The notes: a model not told the origin generated them from the sequence alone. A DNA stretch of 19,228 nucleotides from DASXMT01 sp035552655 (GCA_035552655.1 DASZLD010000024.1:1-19228); one strand, 5' to 3'; numbered from the stretch's first letter, positions 7,143 to 15,411 are shown. Numbers and translations: made by a program.

Positions 7143-9309
7143 GGCCCGGGCTCCCTGCCGGAACCACCACCGCGTTGGCGGTGTCGCCGGCCGGCGTTTC
7201 CACCGGTGCACCGGTGCGTGGCCCCGTATTCGCCTCACCGACTACGACCATCCGACGGTCGGGCAACCCGAAGGCCGGCGGTGCGGTGCCGGCCCGGTAG
7301 TCGACGGTGTAGGCAACACCGGGCATGCCGATGACCGCAGCGAGGTCGATCCACGTCATGGTCCAGTTGTCGATGACGCCGCTGAGACGTAGAGCCCAGA
7401 CACCGACCACGACCACCACGAAGGCCCCGAGCAGCCAACGCCGCTTGACCACCGACGACCACACCGGGCGCAATCCCGAGGGGATGGTCCCGTTGGGGGT
7501 CGTCCCCACCCCGGTTCCCGCCGCTCCGACCAGTACCGAGGTGAGCTGGCTGAGCGACGGGAAGAAGTTGGCCAGCGTCGGTCCCCCGAGGAACAGTCCG
7601 CAAGCCACCCCGGCCCCGACCGAGCTGATGCCCACCACCACCATGACCAACAGGATGGACAACCCGGTGAAGAACTGGAAGACATCGGGGGCGGCACTGC
7701 CCAGAGACTCGCCGTAGAGGCCGCCGCCGATACCGGCCAGCGCCGCCGACAGGGCGAACACAGCCAGCGTGGAGGCCCGGGCGTTCATGCCCAGGGTGGC
7801 ACAGGCGGCCGGACTGTCCTTCAACGCCATGAGCCGTTGCCCGAAGCCCGAACGGCGGACGGCCACCACGATCAGGCACAACAGGGCGAACACCACCGAT
7901 CCGGCGATGAACTGGGCCTCCTTGCCGGTCAGAGCCGCACCACCCACCCGGAAAGGGGAGAACACCAGCGAGCCCGAACCAAAGGGCGCGAACTGGTGGC
8001 CGAAGAGGTCGAAGGGCGGAAGTGGGAAGACCCAGGCGTCCATGGCCACGGCGAACGCCGCGGTGGACAGGGCGAAGTAGATCCCCGAGAGCCGCAGCGC
8101 AGGAAGGGCGACGAGCAGGCCGACGATGGCGCACACGCCCGCCGCGGCCAGCAGCGACAGGGGATTCCCGTGGGCCCCCAGGTGCCCGACGACGGCGGCC
8201 CCGATGCCGGCGAAGGTCATCTGGCACAGCGACAGCCGGCCGGCGAAGCCGACCAAGGGGATGAGCGAGAGACCGATGATGGCGAGGCCCCAGACCCGGT
8301 TGAGGCTGAACAGATCAGAGCTGGACACGACCATGGCCAGCATCACCGTGCCGGCAATCACGCAGACGCTGAAGGTGGCCGTGCCCCGCCAGGAGGGCCG
8401 CAAGGCCAGCTCGCGGCTGCGAAGGAGGCGATGGCCGCGCAGACGGGACTGGGGCAGGGCCAACAGGGCGATGAACAGCACCACCGCCGGGACGGCACCG
8501 CCGAATCCCTGGACGTAGGGGTTCTGAGGGAGGTAGGCCACCGAGTAGCTGACGGCCAGGCCGAGGATGAGGGCGCCGACGAAGGTCATGGGGATGCTGC
8601 GCAACCGGCCGATGACCGAGGCGGCATAGGCGCTCACGATCAACAAGGTGAGAGCGGTGGCCGAGAGGGTCAAGGTGGGAGCGACCAGGATGCCGGCCAA
8701 TGCGGCCAGCACGCAGCCGATGACCCAGGCGGCCCGGGCATTGGCCACGCTGCTGGAGCCGTTCAGGGCGGTGAGGGTCCGATCGTCGACCGTTGCCCGC
8801 ATGGTGACGCCCAGCCGGGTGCGGTAGAGGAGGAGGCGGAGGCCGATGGCCACCACCAGGGCCACGATCAACACGGTGAGGTCGTTATAAGAGATGCGAA
8901 CCGGACCGAGCACCAAGGTGTGGCCCAAGAACAGCGGGGGAATGGTCCGGTAGGTCGTCGGGTTCCACACCCACTGGGCGATGCCCAGGAACGAGAGGCC
9001 CAGGGCCAAGGTGACGACGAGCTTGGACGCTTCCGAGGTGCCCTCCAGCCGGCGCATGACCCCGGCCTCCATGGCGATGCCCAGCAGAGGGGCCAGGACG
9101 AACAGGCATATGAGAATGGAGGCCACGGTGGGCCAGCCCCATCCCACCCGCATCTGCCAGTAGGCGAAGGCGGCGATCATGCCGATGGCCCCGTGCGACC
9201 AGTTGAAGATGCCCGTCGTCGTATAGGTAAGGGTCAGTCCGCTGGCCGTGATGGCGTAGATCCCCGCGGTGGCCAGCCCGCTGATGGTGAAGATCAGGAA
9301 TTCATGCAT
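7132..9309 (-). CDS. livHM: Fused LivH-LivM permease of a Liv-type ABC transporter
   Basis: A 725-residue integral membrane protein that joins two permeases normally encoded separately. I set the start at MHEFLIFTISGLATAGIYAI; the in-frame extension upstream is low-complexity shadow. Residues 1-290 are LivH-like, with NWSHGAIGM (36-44) and the cytoplasmic coupling segment near LGVTMRATVDD (166-176). Residues about 310-620 are LivM-like, with VGFAGRLSLCQ (353-363) and FGQRLMALKDSP (489-500). After LivM there is an extra hydrophobic segment (about 626-643) and a hydrophilic Pro/Gly/Thr-rich tail of about 50 residues. It follows the binding-protein gene by 26 bp and overlaps livG by 11 bp. Such fusions are known in Actinobacteria. 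Confidence 0.9.
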   Translation of the reverse strand: MHEFLIFTISGLATAGIYAITASGLTLTYTTTGIFNWSHGAIGMIAAFAYWQMRVGWGWPTVASILICLFVLAPLLGIAMEAGVMRRLEGTSEASKLVVTLALGLSFLGIAQWVWNPTTYRTIPPLFLGHTLVLGPVRISYNDLTVLIVALVVAIGLRLLLYRTRLGVTMRATVDDRTLTALNGSSSVANARAAWVIGCVLAALAGILVAPTLTLSATALTLLIVSAYAASVIGRLRSIPMTFVGALILGLAVSYSVAYLPQNPYVQGFGGAVPAVVLFIALLALPQSRLRGHRLLRSRELALRPSWRGTATFSVCVIAGTVMLAMVVSSSDLFSLNRVWGLAIIGLSLIPLVGFAGRLSLCQMTFAGIGAAVVGHLGAHGNPLSLLAAAGVCAIVGLLVALPALRLSGIYFALSTAAFAVAMDAWVFPLPPFDLFGHQFAPFGSGSLVFSPFRVGGAALTGKEAQFIAGSVVFALLCLIVVAVRRSGFGQRLMALKDSPAACATLGMNARASTLAVFALSAALAGIGGGLYGESLGSAAPDVFQFFTGLSILLVMVVVGISSVGAGVACGLFLGGPTLANFFPSLSQLTSVLVGAAGTGVGTTPNGTIPSGLRPVWSSVVKRRWLLGAFVVVVVGVWALRLSGVIDNWTMTWIDLAAVIGMPGVAYTVDYRAGTAPPAFGLPDRRMVVVGEANTGPRTGAPVETPAGDTANAVVVPAGSPGHGT

Positions 9310-9335
9310 ACCGGGGCCTACCAGGCGCAGCTCCG

Positions 9336-10688
9336 TTATCCACCGGTGCTCTTCAGGTGGATCAGCCCCTTCGGATCGCAGTTCCAGATCCCACTGTTGG
9401 GCTTGGTGACCGCCGTGTTGTAGACGAACTTGTTGGGCTTGACCGTCATCAGGACGAAGCAGGCGCTGGGGATCGGGTTGGCGTTCGACATGGCCAGCTG
9501 GGCCACCGGGGCAGCGAGCCCTCCGCCCGTCCAGTTCTTCTGTGCCGCCGCGTTCTTCAAGACACACGAGACGGTCACGTTGGTCCCACAGGCGGCGGCC
9601 GATTTGGCGAAGAGGACCCAGGAGTTGAAGGCGATCTCGTCGCTCCAGTCGACCGTGTCACCACTGGCGTACTTGTGCATGATGCCCTGGAGCTGTTGCA
9701 GGCCAGGGCTTTTCGAGGCCAGCTCGAAGGGCCAGTTCTGGATGGCCACGTACGTCGCCGGGAATTGCGCCTGGGTCGCCGCCTTCACCGTCGCCGCCGC
9801 ATAGAACTGGGTGGTGAGGAGCATGAAGGCCGGGTTGTAACCGACCGTGTTCATGGCCTGGACATACGGGGTGATGTCCGAGTCGTCAGAGGGCTGCAGG
9901 GCCTGCACGCCCTTGGACTGGGCCTGCTCGACGTAGGGCTTCCAGTCGGTGACGGTCAGAGGCGGCTCCTGGAAGTCCACCGTCCGGTAGCCCTGGGCCT
10001 CCGCTGCCGTCTGCCACTTCTTCTCCGGTTCCAGGATGCTGGGGTTGTTCTGACCGCCGGTGCCGAAGAACTTGATGGCCTTGGGGTACTTCTTGGCCAG
10101 GGCGCCGTACCAGCCGGCCGAGACGATCGAGTTGTTCGTTCCTTCCGGGTTGACCTGGAGGGCCGCATCCACTGCCGCGTCGGAGACGGTGAAACCGGTT
10201 ATCTGCCCCAGCCCGCAAGCGACACGGACCGACACCGATGGCTGATCGAGCGCCATCCCACCCCCGACCGACATGAAGTCCTGCTGGCAGGCCTGGTTGG
10301 TGACCTGGGCCGCATTGAACAATGCGGCGTCCCGGTCATGCACCACCAGTTTGCGACCGTTGATCCCGCCCGCTGCGTTGCACCACTTTGCGAACGCCCC
10401 GGCCGCCTGGAAGAACTCGACGTTGAGCCCCGGCTGCACCGTGTTACCGGGGTCAGCGAAGGTGGCAACATCGATGCTCTTCGACGACACGCCGCGAGTG
10501 GTCGATGTACCACCGCTTCCGGGTCCGCAGATCGTGCCCACACCAGGCCATGTGCCCTTGGCCGAGACGGTCGCCCCGCTCGCTGCCGACATTGATCCAG
10601 TAGCGACCCCACTGGAGATCACCAGCGATGCTGCCGCCACCACCAGACACATAGCTATGGTCCGCCAACCGACGATCTTCGACCTCAT
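9336..10688 (-). CDS. Periplasmic-binding-protein type 1 component of the Liv-type importer
   Basis: A 450-residue secreted solute-binding protein (Peripla_BP_6/LivK type). Start MRSKIVGWRT is chosen because AGGGGGAGG precedes it and a signal peptide follows: basic MRSK, then a hydrophobic core (about 11-29) and a small-residue region. No lipobox Cys is visible, so anchoring is unclear. The mature part has FADPGNTVQPGLN (78-89) and KWCNAAGGINGRKL (101-114), the usual ligand-domain signature. A serine/threonine/glycine-rich linker lies near 55-70. It is the first gene of the liv operon (binding protein, LivHM, LivG, LivF). Large binding proteins of this kind in catabolic islands often bind aromatic or lipid-derived acids rather than leucine; the ligand here is unknown. 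Confidence 0.92.
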   Translation of the reverse strand: MRSKIVGWRTIAMCLVVAAASLVISSGVATGSMSAASGATVSAKGTWPGVGTICGPGSGGTSTTRGVSSKSIDVATFADPGNTVQPGLNVEFFQAAGAFAKWCNAAGGINGRKLVVHDRDAALFNAAQVTNQACQQDFMSVGGGMALDQPSVSVRVACGLGQITGFTVSDAAVDAALQVNPEGTNNSIVSAGWYGALAKKYPKAIKFFGTGGQNNPSILEPEKKWQTAAEAQGYRTVDFQEPPLTVTDWKPYVEQAQSKGVQALQPSDDSDITPYVQAMNTVGYNPAFMLLTTQFYAAATVKAATQAQFPATYVAIQNWPFELASKSPGLQQLQGIMHKYASGDTVDWSDEIAFNSWVLFAKSAAACGTNVTVSCVLKNAAAQKNWTGGGLAAPVAQLAMSNANPIPSACFVLMTVKPNKFVYNTAVTKPNSGIWNCDPKGLIHLKSTGG

Positions 10689-10860
10689 GATGCCTCCCCC
10701 TCGCCGCAAGCGCTGGCGCGCTACGGAACGTTGTCGCCCAGCCAGCGGGTGCACCACCGAATCGGCCGACTGGCGACTCCCCATGTGGGTCCGTGCCCAC
10801 GCGGTTCGGGGGGTTGCGAAGCGGCGTCCGTGCTGCCGTTCATTGGCTGTTGCCCCGCAG

Positions 10861-10889
10861 AACATACAGCCCACTGGAGAACATATCAA
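10861..10889 (-). promoter_or_regulatory. Predicted sigma-70-type promoter of the liv operon
   Basis: On the minus strand a -35 TTGATA (10884-10889) and a -10 TATGTT (10861-10866) are separated by exactly 17 bp. Transcription would start near 10854, leaving a leader of about 165 nt before the ATG at 10688. This is a sequence match only. Confidence 0.5.
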
Positions 10890-10908
10890 ATATTTATTAC
10901 CGTAACCT

Positions 10909-10971
10909 GGGAACCATTGGAAGCACTATGGGAACCATAGGAAGCACTATGAACACCATAGGGCGGACTAT
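10909..10971. repeat. Three 21-bp tandem repeats, each carrying an ATAG-N6-CTAT palindrome (sites C, D, E)
   Basis: Copies at 10909-10929, 10930-10950 and 10951-10971. Copies 1 and 2 differ at one base (GGGAACCATTGG versus GGGAACCATAGG, both followed by AAGCACTAT). Copy 3 is diverged but keeps CCATAG and GGACTAT. The palindromes lie at 10916-10929 (ATTGGAAGCACTAT, imperfect), 10937-10950 (ATAGGAAGCACTAT) and 10958-10971 (ATAGGGCGGACTAT), flanked by C and G. A 21-bp period is two DNA turns, so bound proteins would sit on one face. They end 47 bp before the hydrolase ATG. Confidence 0.8.
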
Positions 10972-11018
10972 GCTCCGAAACGACCTGTCGGTCGACGGCA
11001 GGCGAGAAAGGCACTTCG

Positions 11019-12014
11019 ATGACTGGCGTCACCAAGGTTCCGGTAACCGTCGATGTCGACGATCGTGCTCTCGCCGGATGCCGCCGTATGGCCGCCGACC
11101 TGTTCGTACCCGATCAGGCTCACGCATCGGGCTTCGTGTGGTGCTGTGTGCCCGGAGGCGGTATGGCCCGGACCTACTTCGACCTCGACGTGCCCGGTGC
11201 GACCGACTCCTACAGCATGGCCAGATTCGCTGCTGAGCGGGGGCACTTCGTCCTCACCATCGATCCTCCGGGCGTGGGGGAGAGCGATGCACCCACCGAC
11301 GGATACGACCTGACGCCCCAGCGGGTCGCAGGCCTCCTCGATGTCGTGGTGTCGGTGGTGCTCGACCGGTTGTCGCTGGGCCAGGTGCCGCGTGTGTCGC
11401 CGGGCGCCCGACTGAAGGCCATCGGCGTAGGCCACTCGGCCGGAGCGTGTCTGGTGGCCTGTCAACAGGCGTGGCATCGTACGTTTTCCGCCCTTGCTCT
11501 TCTCGGGTTCTCCAACAGCGGACTTCCCTCGGTGCTCACTGACGAAGAAGCAGCATTTATCGATCGCCCCGAGGAGCTGGTTGGCGCCCTACCCGAACTG
11601 GTGCGGGCGCGATTCGGCCTGCCGCTACCCGAGGGAAGCAGCGCCGAATCGGACATGCTGTTGGTGGGAGCACACTCCAGCGAAGCGAAGGCGGCCGCTG
11701 CTCGCGCCGGTTCTCGGTTGCTGGGCTTGGTCGGCTTGACCTGCCTGGTACCCGGGTCGATCCAGCCCCAACTGGACCACGTCGATGTTCCGACATTCGC
11801 CGCCGTGGGCGAGCACGACATCGCCGGCCCTACCGCCGCGCTCCCGGGCCAGTTGCCGGCGTGTCGCGACCTGACGCTGGTGATGTTGCCCGGTGTCGGA
11901 CACAATCACAACGTGACCGACGCTCGACTCGAGCTGTGGGACAGGCTCGAACGCTGGGTGGCGTCGCTTCGGCACGATCGATCTCCGTCGAGCAGTGAGG
12001 CGCCCCCACCGTGA
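11019..12014 (+). CDS. Alpha/beta hydrolase (copy 1)
   Basis: A 331-residue alpha/beta-hydrolase-fold protein with no signal peptide, so cytoplasmic. The nucleophile elbow is GHSAG (138-142, Ser140). The acid is probably Asp267 in VGEHDIAG and the base His295 in PGVGHNHN. The oxyanion region is CCVPGGGM (42-49), followed by RTYFDLDVPG. It resembles the second hydrolase at 15412-16422 in the same features, including the (V/L)PGG loop, YFDLxVPG and GxxHxHN. A Ser/Pro-rich tail closes it. Start ATG at 11019 follows GAGAAAGG. It may cleave an ester, thioester or C-C bond of a pathway intermediate; the sequence does not say which. The triple operator directly upstream suggests tight control. Confidence 0.85.
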   Translation: MTGVTKVPVTVDVDDRALAGCRRMAADLFVPDQAHASGFVWCCVPGGGMARTYFDLDVPGATDSYSMARFAAERGHFVLTIDPPGVGESDAPTDGYDLTPQRVAGLLDVVVSVVLDRLSLGQVPRVSPGARLKAIGVGHSAGACLVACQQAWHRTFSALALLGFSNSGLPSVLTDEEAAFIDRPEELVGALPELVRARFGLPLPEGSSAESDMLLVGAHSSEAKAAAARAGSRLLGLVGLTCLVPGSIQPQLDHVDVPTFAAVGEHDIAGPTAALPGQLPACRDLTLVMLPGVGHNHNVTDARLELWDRLERWVASLRHDRSPSSSEAPPP

Positions 12015-12037
12015 TCACCTCGGTCCTGGGGGAGTGG

Positions 12038-12059
12038 CGGAACGATGGCCGTCGTTCCG
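12038..12059. promoter_or_regulatory. 22-bp near-perfect palindrome upstream of the TetR gene
   Basis: Arms CGGAACGA and TCGTTCCG flank a 6-nt centre TGGCCG that itself pairs except at its outer bases, so 10 of 11 pairs match. It starts 24 bp after the hydrolase stop and ends 46 bp before the TetR start. It could be a TetR autoregulatory operator. As an RNA it could be a hairpin terminator for the hydrolase, but no T-run follows. Confidence 0.55.
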
Positions 12060-12093
12060 GAATGCGATGCGCCAGGACGGACGAGCGCTCCCG

Positions 12094-12105
12094 TAGAGTG
12101 TCGAC
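12094..12105 (+). promoter_or_regulatory. Probable leaderless promoter of the TetR gene
   Basis: A -10-like TAGAGT (12094-12099) ends 6 bp before the GTG at 12106 and no ribosome binding site is present. This spacing is typical of actinobacterial leaderless mRNAs in which transcription starts at the initiation codon. No good -35 is seen. Confidence 0.45.
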
Positions 12106-12774
12106 GTGACCATTGCCGCCAAAAAATCACCGAGGGGCGTTCGGAGGCCTCAGGACCCCTCCGTGGGCGAAGGCGAAACAGCGACCAAGCGGCGGGTCAT
12201 CGATGCTGCGGTGGCATGCATTCTCGAATGTGGGTTCTACCGGGCCAGCACCAATGAGATCGCTCGTCGGGCCGGGGTCACCTGGGGTGTGATCCAGCAC
12301 TACTTCGGAACTCGAGAGGCCCTCATGCTCGCTGTCCTGCAAGATGGCGCCCGCCAGTTCGCCGAACTGGTGGAAGAGGCCCACATCGACGAGGACACGG
12401 CGGAAGAGCGGGTCGAGCATTTGATCGACATCCTGACGTCTCACTACGGCCACCCGGAATTCTTGGCCTACCTGCAGGTGCTCCTCAACATGGACCATGA
12501 TCCTCGTACCAGCGTCGAGGTCCGCAAGACAATGCGTGAGGTGGCAGCGCGTTCCCAAGATCATGTTCGGAGACTGTTGCGGGAGGCATTGGGCCCGGCA
12601 ACCAGCACGCCCGACCTTGCTACCACGGTATTTATCGTGCTCCGGGGGTTCGCCATCAGCCAACAGCTCCAAGGCACGATGGGGTACGACGTTTCCTCCC
12701 CCAAATCCGATCGTGCGGCCCGCCAGCGACGAATTCTCGCTGGCATATTGGCCCCCTATCTCGAAGAGGCGTGA
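12106..12774 (+). CDS. TetR-family transcriptional regulator
   Basis: A 222-residue regulator. The N-terminal DNA-binding domain covers about residues 25-75, with the helix-turn-helix ASTNEIARRAGVTWGVIQHYF (47-67) followed by GTREAL. The C-terminal helical domain would bind an effector, often an acyl-CoA or free pathway intermediate in this family. Start GTG at 12106 lacks a ribosome binding site but sits at the expected distance from a -10, so it is likely leaderless; about 25 charged residues precede the domain. It lies between hydrolase 1 and the CoA-transferase on the same strand. It is the only regulator in the window and thus the first candidate to bind the ATAG-N6-CTAT sites, although its own upstream palindrome is different. 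Confidence 0.93.
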   Translation: MTIAAKKSPRGVRRPQDPSVGEGETATKRRVIDAAVACILECGFYRASTNEIARRAGVTWGVIQHYFGTREALMLAVLQDGARQFAELVEEAHIDEDTAEERVEHLIDILTSHYGHPEFLAYLQVLLNMDHDPRTSVEVRKTMREVAARSQDHVRRLLREALGPATSTPDLATTVFIVLRGFAISQQLQGTMGYDVSSPKSDRAARQRRILAGILAPYLEEA

Positions 12775-12822
12775 GCCCGACCCCCACCTGATCTCGGCCG
12801 GGCAGCTCCTGCTACAGTTGCC

Positions 12823-12836
12823 ATACCAGGTGCTAT
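12823..12836. promoter_or_regulatory. ATAG-N6-CTAT-like operator candidate, site G
   Basis: ATACCAGGTGCTATGG preceded by CC forms an 18-bp palindrome (12821-12838) with outer arms CCATA and TATGG and inner CA/TG pairing (7 of 9 pairs). One consensus base differs (ATAC for ATAG). It lies 90 bp before the CoA-transferase start, in the 152-bp gap after the TetR gene. Confidence 0.55.
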
Positions 12837-12926
12837 GGAGCGCCCGGCGAGCGGGGGTACGACGGGCAGGTCGCCGATGATGCGGCGCTGCCGTCACGGG
12901 CCCGGACTCAACGGAGGGACGGATCC

Positions 12927-15380
12927 ATGAAAAGCGTGCTCGATGGCATTCGGGTCCTCGATCTATCGTGGGGTGTCGCCGGCCCCATCACCGGCATGCT
13001 GTTGTCAGACAACGGCGCCGACGTGGTCAAGGTCGAGCCCCCCGGTGGCGATCCGTTCCGCTCATCTCCTGGCTACGCGGCGTGGCTCCGGGGTCGCCGC
13101 AGCGCCGAGCTGGACCTGACCGGTGGCGCCGATCGCCACACGTTCTTGGAACTGGCCCGCAGCGCCGACATCGTCCTGGAGAGCTTCGCCCCGGGGACGA
13201 CCGCGCGGCTGGGCATCGACGCCCACACGCTGTTGGCCCAGAACCCGTCGCTTGTCTACTGCTCGATCACGGGTTATGGACCCCACCCCGGTCTCCGCGG
13301 CCGACCCGGCTACGACGCACTGGTGGCCGCTCGATTGGGCCTCCTCCACGAACAGCGGGGCCACCTGGGTGGAGCGATCCCCCACATGCACGGTGAAGAC
13401 CCGTACCTGCCCGACCTCCCGATCCCCGATGGTATGGAGCCAGGCTCACCCCGTTCCGGCCCCATCTTCACCTACACGCCGTGGCCCAGTATCTGTGCGG
13501 CCTACCTGGCCACCACGGGGATCAATGCCGCCCTGTTGGCCCGGCTTCGCACTGGTCGCGGCCAGCATGTGGAGACGTCGCTCCTCCAAGCGGCGCTCTC
13601 GCTCACCGCGTCAAAATGGGTGCGGGCCGAACGCAACGACGAGCCCCACTACCGCACGTGGATCTACGATCAACGGGCACCGAAGGGGTTCTTTCAGTGT
13701 GCCGATGGGCGCTGGGTGGAGCAGTGGGTCCCCAATCCCCGGTTCGTCATGTCCAGCGCGGCGGGGGAGACCCTGGCCCACCGCCGCGACGTCGACAGCG
13801 TGCGCGACGATCCCGATCGCATCGGTACGGCCCCGGAGAACATCGTCGTGCTGGCGCACTACTTTCCCGAGATGGTCGAGGCCTTCGCCCGTTTCGACAG
13901 CGACGACTGGGTGCGGGTGGCCGAAGAGGCCGGCGTCCCCCTGCAGCCGGTGCGCACACCGGAAGAAGCCCTGGCCGACCCGGCGTTAGTGGCCGAATCG
14001 GCCGTCGTGAAGGTGGATCACCCCGACCACGGACCCCTCCACCAAGTCGGCATCCTCTACGGGCTGAGCCGAACCCCGGGCCGGGTCCAGGGTCCGGTAC
14101 CGCGGGTCGGTGAGCATACGGCACAGATCCGAGCCGAGGCTCGAAGGGCACAACCGGTGCCCGATGCCGGGCCACCACGGGACGCCTCACATGCCGCCCC
14201 ACTGGACGGCGTGACCGTCCTCGACCTCGGGTTCGCCGTTGCCGGGCCATTCGGGACCCAGGTACTGGCTGATCTGGGGGCCGACGTCATCAAGGTCAAT
14301 GCCACCCGTGATCCGTGGTGGCACGCCAACCACATTGCCTACGGGGCCAACAGGGGCAAGCGCAGTATCTGCATCGACCTGAAGACGCCGGAAGGCCTGT
14401 CCGTCCTGCACCGTTTGGTCGAACGTGCTGATGTGGTCCACTCCAACATGCGTCGAGATGCACTTCGCCGCCTGCACTGCGATGAAGTGTCACTGCGCGC
14501 TGTCAATCCGGACATCATCTACTGCCACACTCGTGGCTTCGACCGTGGGCCGCGGTCCGACTCGCCCGGCAACGACCAGACAGGCTGTTCCCTGGCCGGG
14601 GTGACGTACGAGGACGGTGGCACCCACGACGGCGGAAAGCCGTTTTGGTCGCTGACCTCGTTGGGCGATACCGGCAACGGCTTCCTTTCGGCCATCGGAG
14701 TGATCCAGGCTCTGTACCACCGGGCCCGGAGCGGTGAAACGCAGAGCGTCGACACCTCCATCCTGAACGCCGGCCTCCTGGCCGCGTCGATGACCTCGGT
14801 GAAAGCCGACGGCACCTCAGTGCCGCGCCCACGAGTCGACCGGATGCAGCTCGGCCTGCATCCCCTCTACCGGCTGTACCAGACAGCTGATAGCTGGGTC
14901 TGCATCGCCGCCACCAAGGACGAGCACTGGCGGAGCCTCCTCGACGCCCTCGGCCACACCAGTGTCGGCGACGACCCCCGCTTCGGCGATGCATCCGGCC
15001 GTGCGGCCCACCGACAGGAGCTGGACGAGCTCCTCGAGCCCCTGTTCCGGGAGCGCACCGCCGCCGATGTCTTCGCCGTCCTCGACGAGAACGGGGTCCC
15101 GTGCGAGATCGCTGATCCTGAGTTCTCCCGCCACGCATTTGACGATCCCGAGATGCGGGAGCTCGGGCTGCTGGTGGAACAGCACCATCCGAAACTGGGG
15201 CGGTTCGAGCACTTCGGCACCACCATCTCCTTCTCGGACACCCCCGGACGGATCTGGGGGCCACCTCCGGTGGTCGGTCAGCACACCCGCGAGATCATGC
15301 GTGAGTACGACTTCGGCGATGACGAGATCGACAAGTTGCTCGCCGGTGAAGCCGTATTCGAGGATCTGTGGGTCGACTGA
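12927..15380 (+). CDS. Double-domain CaiB/BaiF (family III) CoA-transferase
   Basis: An 817-residue protein made of two CaiB/BaiF domains, about 1-400 and 425-817, joined by an Ala/Pro-rich linker (about 402-424). Each begins with the family block: LDGIRVLDLSWGVAGP (5-20) and LDGVTVLDLGFAVAGP (426-441), followed by GADVVKVE and GADVIKVN. Family III enzymes move CoA between carboxylic acids through an Asp-bound anhydride and thioester. The second domain keeps LGDTGNG with Asp581 at the catalytic position. The matching segment of the first domain (FTYTPWPS, 181-188) has no Asp, so domain 1 may be structural or regulatory. Family enzymes are usually interlaced dimers of about 400-residue chains, so the fusion may fold as a pseudo-dimer. 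Start ATG follows GGAGGG. It probably activates a pathway acid. Confidence 0.92.
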   Translation: MKSVLDGIRVLDLSWGVAGPITGMLLSDNGADVVKVEPPGGDPFRSSPGYAAWLRGRRSAELDLTGGADRHTFLELARSADIVLESFAPGTTARLGIDAHTLLAQNPSLVYCSITGYGPHPGLRGRPGYDALVAARLGLLHEQRGHLGGAIPHMHGEDPYLPDLPIPDGMEPGSPRSGPIFTYTPWPSICAAYLATTGINAALLARLRTGRGQHVETSLLQAALSLTASKWVRAERNDEPHYRTWIYDQRAPKGFFQCADGRWVEQWVPNPRFVMSSAAGETLAHRRDVDSVRDDPDRIGTAPENIVVLAHYFPEMVEAFARFDSDDWVRVAEEAGVPLQPVRTPEEALADPALVAESAVVKVDHPDHGPLHQVGILYGLSRTPGRVQGPVPRVGEHTAQIRAEARRAQPVPDAGPPRDASHAAPLDGVTVLDLGFAVAGPFGTQVLADLGADVIKVNATRDPWWHANHIAYGANRGKRSICIDLKTPEGLSVLHRLVERADVVHSNMRRDALRRLHCDEVSLRAVNPDIIYCHTRGFDRGPRSDSPGNDQTGCSLAGVTYEDGGTHDGGKPFWSLTSLGDTGNGFLSAIGVIQALYHRARSGETQSVDTSILNAGLLAASMTSVKADGTSVPRPRVDRMQLGLHPLYRLYQTADSWVCIAATKDEHWRSLLDALGHTSVGDDPRFGDASGRAAHRQELDELLEPLFRERTAADVFAVLDENGVPCEIADPEFSRHAFDDPEMRELGLLVEQHHPKLGRFEHFGTTISFSDTPGRIWGPPPVVGQHTREIMREYDFGDDEIDKLLAGEAVFEDLWVD

Positions 15381-15411
15381 CCCAGCAGGGCGAGGAAGGG
15401 AAGGTGCCCCG

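Larger units (their letters stand above)
10689..11018. other. Divergent intergenic region with liv leader and triple operator
   Basis: The 330-bp gap lies between the binding-protein gene (-) and the first alpha/beta hydrolase (+). The part nearest the binding protein (10689-10860) is the predicted leader and holds no convincing gene. Then come the liv promoter, an AT-rich segment (10884-10902) and three 21-bp tandem repeats (10909-10971). It ends with a GAGAAAGG ribosome binding site for the hydrolase. Confidence 0.7.

Noticed and set aside
7837..9423. A 528-codon open frame on the plus strand opposite the permease gene
   Set aside because: Its product is Gly/Asp/Gln/Arg-rich low complexity with no recognisable domain; it is the high-GC shadow of the clear LivHM membrane protein on the other strand.
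10689..10889. N-terminal extension of the binding protein to 10889
   Set aside because: The extension has no family similarity and would bury the signal peptide; a strong ribosome binding site precedes the internal Met at 10688.
10909..10971. CRISPR-like repeats
   Set aside because: The three units are directly adjacent without spacers and each is a protein-binding-style palindrome; no cas gene is present.
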